Assembly: GCA_030429365.1 (NCBI GenBank)
Contig: JAUIEW010000003.1
Coordinates: 1 to 59,535 of the forward strand
DNA length: 59,535 nucleotides
Reading direction: 5' to 3'
Source: Phycisphaerae bacterium
GTDB lineage: Bacteria; Planctomycetota; Phycisphaerae; UBA1845
Shown here: positions 52,686 through 59,535 of the stretch, piece by piece
Layout: each line of letters begins with the position of its first letter
Numbering within the stretch: the first letter of the stretch is position 1
Notes under the pieces: model-generated
Told to the model about the DNA's origin: nothing
What the model saw: the letters and a program-made list of their open reading frames with translations, nothing else
Databases searched by the model: none
Translations under genes and position numbers: made by a program

Positions 52686-52967
52686 CTAAAGAATTTCCTT
52701 TTCAAACGACAACAGTGACGCAACCGAGTCCTTCTCGACCATCCCGACGATTTGATCAAAACACCCGTGAACCAACTTGGCATCGTTTGACACCATCGCC
52801 ACAGCCAACCCGGCCCGCTGGCGAAGTTCTTGATGTTCCACTTCGGAAACCGACACGTTAAACCGGTTGCGAATGCGCTCCTTCAGACTCTTTACGACGC
52901 GCCGCTTATCCTTCAGCGACTGCGCTTCATAGATGACCAACTCCAACGTTAGGACGCCCAAAACCAT
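52686..52967 (-). CDS. ylxP: DUF503/YlxP-like protein
   Basis: The 93-residue protein matches YlxP (DUF503), a small protein commonly encoded between infB and rbfA and thought to act with ribosome biogenesis factors. It has the family opening V-L-G-V-L-T-L-E-L-V-I-Y, then S-L-K-D-K-R-R-V-V-K-S-L-K-E-R-I and a V-S-E-V-E-H-Q-E-L-R-Q-R-A. The ATG at 52967 is immediately followed by the family start. Function remains poorly defined. Confidence 0.88.
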   Translation of the reverse strand: MVLGVLTLELVIYEAQSLKDKRRVVKSLKERIRNRFNVSVSEVEHQELRQRAGLAVAMVSNDAKLVHGCFDQIVGMVEKDSVASLLSFEKEIL

Positions 52968-53028
52968 GTTAGGTTGGATTCAAACAGCAGGACTGCGCCC
53001 CGATTCGGCCGCGCAGGAAACCTCGCCA

Positions 53029-54147
53029 TCACGGATTGATCCTCCGTGAGATCACCGCGCCCGTCGCAGGGTCGATGTAAAACAACCGATAGGTTCCGTC
53101 ATTGGGATTCTTGTAACTTGCGACTCCAATGCGCTCCAAGACATCCTCGACAAAAGACAGATCCGATCGGGGAACTTCATAGAAATCAAGCTCGCGCTGC
53201 GCCTCGACACTTTCAAAACCAAACTGCTTTTTGCGCGGCAGATACTTCATTGTGTCTTCGGGCGACAGCTTGCGCGGGAGAAATACCGCCGTCGTAGATT
53301 CCCAAGTCAGGCTGTCGACCTCGCATTCAAATACACGCACCAGATGCAAAGCCCCACGCAGCTTTTCCACCCGGGTCGCGACGCTACCGTCCGGAATGAA
53401 ATAATCACGAATGGCCTTATCTTTGTCGCCTTCGTTACGCTCAATCTTGCGGCGCAAGTCTTCGTACTCGGGAAGTTTCATCAATTCGGCGTCGTTGATC
53501 CGGATGGCCACCGCGATCGTGTGTTTGCCCGGGTTCAACCGAAGCGCGCGATTCGTGCGGATATTCTTGTTGGCCATCGGGTCTTCCAGAATCGACCCCG
53601 TCACCGACGTCTTCGGCAGGTGATAGATCCCCGCGCCGGATGGCACGCTGCTGACGTACACGCCTTCCTGCTGCGAACTTAAAGACTCCGCCAACAACCC
53701 CTTTCGCGTTCGAGGTGCGGACGGCGTGTTTCCACCGGAATTCGGACGCTCCACCTGCTGCGGCGGTTTCTGCTCGGGCTCTCCACCAACCAATTTGTGG
53801 TACAGGCCCGGCACGTATTTGATCCCCACAAACACGAGAATGATGATGACCGCCACATAGGTCATCTTCATCGCGATATCGAACGGATCAAACGCGTTCG
53901 CAGGCTTACCCGCTGCGATGCGCTTTTCCTGTCGCGCTTTGGCTTTATGGAACTTCTGGCCAACCCGGGTCGCCTGGGCATCGTACGAACCTGTCTGCTC
54001 GACCTGGTCGAACAGGACATCAAGGTCGTCTTGCGCCTGACGCGTCACCAACGCTTCCTTGCCACAATACGAGCACCGGACAATTTTCCCGGAATCCTCA
54101 TCCCTGGCTCGAATGGTGTGGCCACATTCGCCTTTGAATTCGATCAT
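53029..54147 (-). CDS. Zinc-ribbon membrane protein inserted in the translation operon
   Basis: This 372-residue protein opens with a zinc-ribbon-like pattern (C-G-H-T-I-R-A-R ... R-C-S-Y-C-G-K). After a charged segment comes one membrane helix (about residues 94-114, T-Y-V-A-V-I-I-I-L-V-F-V-G). The C-terminal 200 residues are extracytoplasmic, alternating beta/alpha, with a PEGA-like stretch (V-S-S-V-P-S-G-A-G-I-Y). No enzyme motif was found. It lies between infB and ylxP on the same strand, replacing the usual gene order. Function unknown. Confidence 0.55.
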   Translation of the reverse strand: MIEFKGECGHTIRARDEDSGKIVRCSYCGKEALVTRQAQDDLDVLFDQVEQTGSYDAQATRVGQKFHKAKARQEKRIAAGKPANAFDPFDIAMKMTYVAVIIILVFVGIKYVPGLYHKLVGGEPEQKPPQQVERPNSGGNTPSAPRTRKGLLAESLSSQQEGVYVSSVPSGAGIYHLPKTSVTGSILEDPMANKNIRTNRALRLNPGKHTIAVAIRINDAELMKLPEYEDLRRKIERNEGDKDKAIRDYFIPDGSVATRVEKLRGALHLVRVFECEVDSLTWESTTAVFLPRKLSPEDTMKYLPRKKQFGFESVEAQRELDFYEVPRSDLSFVEDVLERIGVASYKNPNDGTYRLFYIDPATGAVISRRINP

Positions 54148-54309
54148 GCGATCATCATAGCCCGAAAATTATTTGGTACACTAGTTTTTCAGCATACTGA
54201 CGTGTCGCTGGCATACCGTCGCATGACGACACAGTTTCAAATCTTTATACCATCGATTCACCCGACGTGTTCACACCAGTCCGCGATTCCACTGCCGATT
54301 GGCCCATTT

Positions 54310-57138
54310 CTACGAATCGGCTCCTGCGGCGGCTGCGGCATCTTCGAGAGTTCGGGCAATCTTGATAACCTCGTAGGTCTCGATGGTGTCACCGGCTTTG
54401 ATGTCGTCGAAGCCCTGAAGGCGGATACCGCACTCCATCCCGTTTCGGACTTCCTTGGCGTCGTCCTTGAAGCGGCGGAGCGATTCAAACTTGCAATTGT
54501 CGCGAACCAAGACACCGTCGCGAATGACGCGGGCCAGATGCTTGTTGTTAATCACACCTTCGCGAACGTAGCTACCCGCGACCAGGCCCAACTTCGAGAT
54601 ACGGAACATCTCCCGAACCTCAGCCGACCCGCGCATCTCAATCTTCTCATCGGGTGTGAGCAGACCCTCGAGCGCCTTCTTGATGTCATCTGTGACGTCA
54701 TAGATGACCTTGTAGTTTCGGATGTCGACGTTTTTCTGTTCGGCCAGCTTGCGGGTGCTGGATGGGACCGTCACCCGATACGCAATAATGATTGCGTTGG
54801 AAGCGTCAGCCAGGTGGATGTCGCTGTCGGTGATTGACCCGATTCCGGCATGGAGCACATTCAAGCGGACTTCATTGTCCGGGAATTGCTGGAGCGTTTG
54901 CACCAATACATCCACCGAACCGTCCACGTCTGCTTTGACGATGACGGGAAGTTCCTGAACATCGGCCCCGCTTCGCATCTTGACCAGGTCTTCGAGGCTG
55001 CGGGCTTTTTTCACCGATGACCGCGCGTCGCTGACCCGCTGGCTCTTCACTTCTTCCGCCACCAGCTTGGCCCGCTGCATGTTCTCGACGACGTAGAACT
55101 CATCGCCCGCCGAGGGAACTTCGCTCATGCCCCAAAGCTCAACCGGCATCGACGGACCCGCCGACTTGACCGACTTACCGCGATCGTCGCGAATCGAGCG
55201 AACCTTACCGTACGCATTACCGCAAACGACGACGTGTCCAACTTTGACCGTCCCGTCGCGGACGATCACCTGCATGACCGGACCAGCCCCCTGGCGATTC
55301 TCGGCTTCGATGACGACACCGGTCGCGGGGATGGTCTTGTCGGCTTTGTATTCGTGCAGATCGGCGAGCGTCGAAAGGTGATCCAACAACTCATCGACAC
55401 CTTCGCCTGTGGTCGCAGACGTATGCACCACGTCGATCTCACCGCCCCAGTCGCCAGCCGGCGTGAGGCCATGTTCGGTAAGCTGCGTGTAGATCTTCGT
55501 GACGTTTTGCGTACCGAGGTCGATCTTGTTGAGCGCGACAACAATCGGCACTTCAGCCGCTTTGGCGTGGTTAATCGCCTCAACCGTCTGTGGCATGATG
55601 CCGTCGTCCGCTGCAACGACCAGCACGACAACGTCCGTCACCTGCGCACCGCGGGCCCGCATCGCCGTGAATGCCTCGTGCCCCGGCGTGTCCAGGAACG
55701 TCACCGACGTATCACCCACGTTGTAGTGATACGAACTGATGTGCTGCGTAATACCGCCATCTTCGCCGGCGGCTACACGTGCCTTGCGGATTCGATCCAG
55801 CAAACTCGTCTTGCCGTGGTCCACGTGTCCCAGGATCGTCACGATCGGCGGGCGGCGATCGAGTTTCTTGCGCTTGATCGCGTCGTGCTCTTCTTTGACC
55901 TTTTCCATTCCGGTCTTCGCTTTGACGATGGTCACATCGACACCGAGTTCGGTCGCCACCAACTCAGCCACTTCCGTCGGAATGACGCTCATCACCGACA
56001 GCATCAACCCGTGTTCCTTTTGGAAGATTGGGAACAAACGCTGGAACGGAACACCCAGAGCCGCGCAGAACTGCTTCACCGTGATCGGTTCTTCCAATTG
56101 AGCTTCGGTGATTGGCGCTGCGTCGACCCTGCCGCCACCGCCGCCCTTGCTGCGGGCGCGGCGCGAAACAAGTCGTCGGCCAGTCGCACCACGCAACCGC
56201 GCGCGGCGCTCGGCCAGATCCTGATTGTTCCATTCGTTGAGCCGCTCACCGACTTCGCGCTCGTGAAGGCTTTCGCGACGACCGGAAAGCTTGCGGTTGC
56301 TCGATTTCTGCTCGACGGCTTTTCCGCCACGCCGCTTACCACCCCGATCCGATGGGCCAGGTGCATCACCCGGCATAGCGACATCGGCGCCTCGGGCCGC
56401 CGCCCGGTCGGAATCCGACGGCTTGGATCGACGGGGTCCGCGTCTCGGGATCGTGTACTCTTCGGGCGCTTCGTACCGCACAACGCGCGGGCCGGAAAGC
56501 TTCGCCGGAGCAGGAACGTTCTGCGGACCTGCCGGCTGAACCGCCTCTTCGGGCTCTTCAGGCGCCTCTTCAACCGGCGCTTCCACCGCTGGAGGCGTAA
56601 CCGCCGGCGCCTCGGCTGCGATGTCCATCGCGCCCTGTTGTGGTTCGGCAACTTCAGCGGCATCTGATTGGACGTCCGCAGCATCTGCTCGCGGCTCAAC
56701 GACATCCGTCGCAGTCGTCGAAACCGGCTCGGCCGACTTCGTCACGGTCTTGGGAGTACTTACCGATTTCTTAGCCTTCGGTTTCTTCGCAGTCGTCGCT
56801 TCCGATTTGGACTCGGCGATTGACTCGGGAGCGTCAAGTTCTGCGACGGCGGTTCCGGTTTCCGAATCCTTGCCCGCGGTGGTCTTGGAAGACTTGGCCT
56901 TGGTCTTCTTCTTGACCTTGCTTCGCGCCTTCTTGAGATCCACCTTCGCCGTCTTTTCGACGACATGAATGTGCGCACCTTCGCTGAACCACTCGCGCAC
57001 CGTGGCCTCCAAACCGGGCCCAAGCGTCGACATGTGATTCTTCAAGTCGATCTCTTCGGCGCGGCACTTGGCAAGGATGTCTTTACTCGTGACGTTCAAT
57101 TCCTTCGCGAGAATGTGAACGCGCATTTTTTCAGCCAA
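54310..57138 (-). CDS. infB: Translation initiation factor IF-2
   Basis: IF-2 brings initiator tRNA to the ribosome and is a GTPase. The 942-residue protein has an N-terminal IF2-N-like helix ([12 protein letters not shown]) and a long Ala/Pro/Glu/Lys-rich disordered region (about 80-300). The G domain contains G437-[15 protein letters not shown] and N-K-I-D. Beta-barrel domains and the C-terminal domain follow. A TTG start at 57138 is preferred over the ATG four codons later because GGAG lies seven bases before it. The overall length is typical. nusA precedes it by 70 bases. Confidence 0.97.
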   Translation of the reverse strand: MAEKMRVHILAKELNVTSKDILAKCRAEEIDLKNHMSTLGPGLEATVREWFSEGAHIHVVEKTAKVDLKKARSKVKKKTKAKSSKTTAGKDSETGTAVAELDAPESIAESKSEATTAKKPKAKKSVSTPKTVTKSAEPVSTTATDVVEPRADAADVQSDAAEVAEPQQGAMDIAAEAPAVTPPAVEAPVEEAPEEPEEAVQPAGPQNVPAPAKLSGPRVVRYEAPEEYTIPRRGPRRSKPSDSDRAAARGADVAMPGDAPGPSDRGGKRRGGKAVEQKSSNRKLSGRRESLHEREVGERLNEWNNQDLAERRARLRGATGRRLVSRRARSKGGGGGRVDAAPITEAQLEEPITVKQFCAALGVPFQRLFPIFQKEHGLMLSVMSVIPTEVAELVATELGVDVTIVKAKTGMEKVKEEHDAIKRKKLDRRPPIVTILGHVDHGKTSLLDRIRKARVAAGEDGGITQHISSYHYNVGDTSVTFLDTPGHEAFTAMRARGAQVTDVVVLVVAADDGIMPQTVEAINHAKAAEVPIVVALNKIDLGTQNVTKIYTQLTEHGLTPAGDWGGEIDVVHTSATTGEGVDELLDHLSTLADLHEYKADKTIPATGVVIEAENRQGAGPVMQVIVRDGTVKVGHVVVCGNAYGKVRSIRDDRGKSVKSAGPSMPVELWGMSEVPSAGDEFYVVENMQRAKLVAEEVKSQRVSDARSSVKKARSLEDLVKMRSGADVQELPVIVKADVDGSVDVLVQTLQQFPDNEVRLNVLHAGIGSITDSDIHLADASNAIIIAYRVTVPSSTRKLAEQKNVDIRNYKVIYDVTDDIKKALEGLLTPDEKIEMRGSAEVREMFRISKLGLVAGSYVREGVINNKHLARVIRDGVLVRDNCKFESLRRFKDDAKEVRNGMECGIRLQGFDDIKAGDTIETYEVIKIARTLEDAAAAAGADS

Positions 57139-57208
57139 AACACTTCTCCATCAGACCCATTATCAACCGGAGACCGACCCATACGGCAATCAACCGGGTG
57201 CGATTCTC

Positions 57209-58597
57209 TTATTCAGTTCGTTCAGCGACCGACTCTTCGTCCGCCGACGCTTCACTTTCAGACTTTTCTTCAACCGCGACGCTTGAAGTCGGAACTTCGC
57301 CAGCCGCCAAACTGTCGGCTGAATCCACAGCCGCCGCCTGACTGTCAATTGCGGCGACAGATTCGTCCGCGCTCTCCGAGGCAGTCTCGCCCGACAGCGC
57401 CCGTTCCGCTTCCTCAGCCGCAGCCAACTCTTTGGCGGCTTGGTCTTCAGCCGCGAAACGTTCGGCAGCTTTCTTCGCCGACTCGACCACGACCTTGGCC
57501 AACTCCTCTTCGAGTTCCAATTCGCTGACCAGCGGCTCGACACCAACCTCTTCAATGTCTGCAAGGTTGATGATGCCCATCGCCAAAAACTTCTCGATGA
57601 GGATGTCGTCCACACCTTCGATCTCGCGAAGGGCGGTGCTCATCTGGTCGATGCCCTTGTCGTAGTCACCCGGCGTGACGATGTCGATATCCCAACCCGT
57701 CAAGCGGGCAGCCAATCGAACGTTTTGACCGCGTTTACCGATCGCTAGCGACAACTGATCTTCTGCAACAACCACCGACGCGCGTCCCATTTCAAAACAG
57801 AGCGCCGTCTCCTGCACCTCTGCCGGCTTGAGCGCGTTGGCGATCAACACCTGCGACGATTCGTTCCAACGCACGATGTCGATCTTCTCGCCGTTGAGTT
57901 CGTCAACGATGTTGCGAATACGACTGCCGCGAACACCGACGCAAGCGCCGACGGCATCGACCTTTGAATCGATCGAGGCAACCGCGACTTTCGTGCGGTA
58001 CCCTGCTTCTCGCGCCAGCGCCTTAATCTCGATGATGCGTTCGCCCACTTCGGGCACTTCAAGATCAAACAGGCGGCGGATGTAATCCGGATGGGTTCGC
58101 GTCAAGACGATGCGCACCTCGTGCGGCTGCTCGCGCACGTCGAGGATCATGCCGCGGACACGCTCACCGGGATGATGCGTTTCACCGGGAATCTGTTCGC
58201 TGCGGGGCAGAAAACCTTCGGTCCGTCCGAGGTGCAGCACGAGCGCTCCACCTTCGTAGCGGGCGACGGTCCCCGTGATGATCTGACCAACACGCTCCGA
58301 GAATTCTTCGAACAGACTGTCGCGCTCGGCTTCGCGAAACTTTTGAATCATCACCTGCTTGGCCGTCTGGGCGGCGATACGCCCCAACTCTTTCATGCTG
58401 ATGGGTTCATCGTCGCGGGTGGCATTGATTTCGCCGGTGGTCCGATCGATTCGGACGACGACGTCATTGGCGGCGCCGTACGCTTTGCGGGCCGCAGACA
58501 ACATCGCCATCTCGAGATCTTCAAACACCATCTGCTTGTCGATGTTCTTTTCGCGACTGATGTGCTCGACAACCTTGAGCAGGTCCTGATTGATCAT
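57209..58597 (-). CDS. nusA: Transcription termination/antitermination factor NusA
   Basis: NusA binds RNA polymerase and nascent RNA. The 462-residue protein has the NusA N-terminal domain (about 1-125), an S1 domain (about 130-200, with G-T-V-A-R-Y-E-G-G-A-L-V-L-H-L-G-R-T-E-G), and KH domains with the V-G-V-R-G-S-R-I-R-N motif and L-A-I-G-K-R-G-Q-N-V-R-L-A. A C-terminal helix-hairpin-helix segment precedes a 110-residue Ala/Glu/Ser-rich acidic tail, instead of two AR repeats. The ATG at 58597 has AAGGTG about eight bases ahead; the 58648 start is rejected. Confidence 0.97.
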   Translation of the reverse strand: MINQDLLKVVEHISREKNIDKQMVFEDLEMAMLSAARKAYGAANDVVVRIDRTTGEINATRDDEPISMKELGRIAAQTAKQVMIQKFREAERDSLFEEFSERVGQIITGTVARYEGGALVLHLGRTEGFLPRSEQIPGETHHPGERVRGMILDVREQPHEVRIVLTRTHPDYIRRLFDLEVPEVGERIIEIKALAREAGYRTKVAVASIDSKVDAVGACVGVRGSRIRNIVDELNGEKIDIVRWNESSQVLIANALKPAEVQETALCFEMGRASVVVAEDQLSLAIGKRGQNVRLAARLTGWDIDIVTPGDYDKGIDQMSTALREIEGVDDILIEKFLAMGIINLADIEEVGVEPLVSELELEEELAKVVVESAKKAAERFAAEDQAAKELAAAEEAERALSGETASESADESVAAIDSQAAAVDSADSLAAGEVPTSSVAVEEKSESEASADEESVAERTE

Positions 58598-58919
58598 GAC
58601 ATTGACACCTTGTTCTGTTTCATCGTTGCACGGAATACCGGCGTCCATGCGCGCCCGAAATACCTAATTGCCTTAAAACACAGGGCCAAACGACGCCCCA
58701 TTGACTCAAACAAGCCCTTCGCCCGGTACAAAAAACAAAAAAGCGGGCGCTAGAGGCAAACCCACTTTCGAACCGACACGAACCCAATATGGCAAGTGAT
58801 TGCCCTATCGCATCGTTCGAACTCCACGCAGGCCTGAACTTTTTCTATCAGCGCATCCAACCAATTGCTTCGCAACTGCGTATTCGGGGCAAGCCAATGC
58901 CACAAACAGGATGGTCGGA
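58598..58919 (-). promoter_or_regulatory. Leader of the nusA operon with no gene
   Basis: The 322 bases between nusA and the ABC ATPase gene hold no credible coding region; open frames on the plus strand lack ribosome sites. The upstream terminator of the ABC gene occupies 58729-58768. The remaining bases must contain the nusA operon promoter, but no clear -35/-10 pair was recognised. Confidence 0.4.
58729..58768 (-). terminator. Rho-independent terminator after the ABC ATPase gene
   Basis: Reading the minus strand, AAAGTGGG pairs with CCCGCTTT (one G-U pair) around a 13-base loop that can pair partly within itself. A T-run (TTTTTTGTTTTTT) follows at once. The element lies 150 bases after the ABC gene stop and ahead of the nusA leader. 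Confidence 0.65.
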
Positions 58920-59535
58920 TCAGTTCGCACTGGTGCCAACCCCTGCAAGCGATGCTGCCGGGGCAACACCTTCTGCTTTTCCTGCGTATGTCATATTCAT
59001 GCCATTCTCGCCCGATTCAAATACGTGGACGCGATCAACATCAAACCAAACGCCAACGGTGTCACCTTCTGTCACTTGCGTCTCCGTAGAAACGCGCGCG
59101 ACCAAGTTTTGACCAACCGATCGGCCAACATCTGGGCACTGCAAGTACACGTCAGACTCTCGTCCCAACAACTCGACAAGCGTCACTGTCAGCTTGATCG
59201 GGCTTGCCGCATCGAGCCTGACACCCTGGGGCCTGACGCCGTACACCATCGCGTCACCCAGATGGCCCGCCAGAATCGATTGGGCCCGATCGGGCAATTC
59301 CAACATGCCGAATCCGGCATCAAAGCCTAAGCGTGTTCCACCGGATGGCCCGTTGACCTCGACAATCTCACCGTCGATGAAGTTCATCGGGGGCACGCCA
59401 ACGAAGCCGGCAACAAATCGATTGATCGGCTGCTCGTAGACTTCGCGAGGCGACGCACACTGCAGAAGCTCGCCCCGATTCATCACGGCGATCCTGTCGC
59501 CCAACGCCATCGCCTCTTCCTGATCATGCGTGACG
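58920..59535 (-). CDS. ABC transporter ATP-binding protein, MalK/UgpC type (5' part outside window)
   Basis: The reading frame is open to the right edge. The edge sequence gives V-T-H-D-Q-E-E-A-M-A-L-G-D-R-I-A-V-M, the conserved switch His and following region of sugar-importer ATPases (family V-T-H-D-Q-x-E-A). A tail of about 180 residues follows, with P-x-N-x-F-V-A-G-F-V-G and a TOBE-type domain (Y-G-V-R-P-Q-G-V-R; V-E-L-L-G-R-E-S-D-V). It probably energises uptake of an oligosaccharide or glycerol-phosphate-type substrate. Walker A and B lie outside the window. Confidence 0.88.
   Translation of the reverse strand, partial: VTHDQEEAMALGDRIAVMNRGELLQCASPREVYEQPINRFVAGFVGVPPMNFIDGEIVEVNGPSGGTRLGFDAGFGMLELPDRAQSILAGHLGDAMVYGVRPQGVRLDAASPIKLTVTLVELLGRESDVYLQCPDVGRSVGQNLVARVSTETQVTEGDTVGVWFDVDRVHVFESGENGMNMTYAGKAEGVAPAASLAGVGTSAN

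Noticed and set aside
53797..54837. 346-codon open frame on the plus strand across the infB end and zinc-ribbon gene
   Set aside because: Crosses two clear genes in antisense and lacks domains.
55234..56667. 477-codon open frame on the plus strand opposite infB
   Set aside because: It mirrors the IF-2 gene in the antisense direction, has no ribosome site or recognisable domain, and arises from GC-rich codon usage.
1..59535. CRISPR arrays, tRNA and rRNA genes, transposases, integrases
   Set aside because: No regularly spaced direct repeats with unique spacers, no tRNA cloverleaf or rRNA signature, and no recombinase motifs were recognised by eye.

Overview
The window reads as chromosomal DNA of a Gram-negative bacterium, most probably a planctomycete (Phycisphaerae-like). 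This is inferred from gene content: very long TPR proteins, secreted proteins with paired dockerin-like calcium modules, a FeoA/FeoB/Cys-rich Feo set, many intergenic palindromes, and a nusA-infB-ylxP-rbfA cluster interrupted by lineage-specific genes. No rRNA, tRNA, CRISPR, transposase or integrase was recognised.

Layout. (1) 1-9101: a plus-strand, tightly coupled run of phage tail-like genes (tape measure, hub-like protein, Ig-like protein, beta-helix spike, several unknown structural proteins, a zinc-ribbon protein). It enters from the left edge and looks like the end of a prophage or a domesticated tail module. (2) 9478-12250: ferrous iron uptake (feoA, feoB, FeoB-associated Cys-rich membrane protein) with a 15-bp-period repeat array just upstream of feoB. 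(3) 12247-23122: mixed housekeeping and envelope genes (a PBP4-type peptidase, a transglutaminase, small unknowns of lower GC, a sugar epimerase-like SDR, an M50 protease, a matrixin-like lipoprotein, a nickel/cobalt-type permease, a P-loop kinase, a methyltransferase). Several of these end inside, or next to, palindromic repeats. (4) 23258-36765: a polysaccharide cluster: an APH-like kinase, two tandem O-antigen ligase/polymerase paralogues (the first fused to an FKBP-like domain), two GT4 glycosyltransferases, three methyltransferases counting the one at 22286, a CelD/FemAB-like acyltransferase, a polysaccharide deacetylase and a Wzz-like chain-length protein. The gene set resembles exosortase-associated EPS loci, but no exosortase is visible. 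(5) 36754-44408: a TPR protein, a rhomboid protease, two tandem secreted dockerin-like paralogues and small conserved proteins (DUF937, DUF4332). (6) 44546-58597, all minus strand: a DEAD-box helicase, a CPBP protease, YebC, a giant TPR protein, a degenerate HhH glycosylase-like protein with a histone-H1-like tail, RbfA, YlxP, a zinc-ribbon membrane protein, IF-2 and NusA. (7) 58920-right edge: the C-terminal part of a MalK/UgpC-type ABC ATPase.

How they work together. The centre of the window builds and exports a surface polysaccharide: glycosyltransferases assemble it, the Wzy-like proteins polymerise or ligate it, the Wzz-like protein sets its length, and the deacetylase, acyltransferase and methyltransferases modify it. 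The right part is a transcription-translation operon to which two uncharacterised proteins have been added. The most unusual items are the Wzy-FKBP fusion, the inactive-looking HhH protein with a Lys/Ala/Ser tail translationally coupled to rbfA, the palindromes that supply stop codons or C-termini, the feoB upstream repeat array and the poorly characterised tail module.
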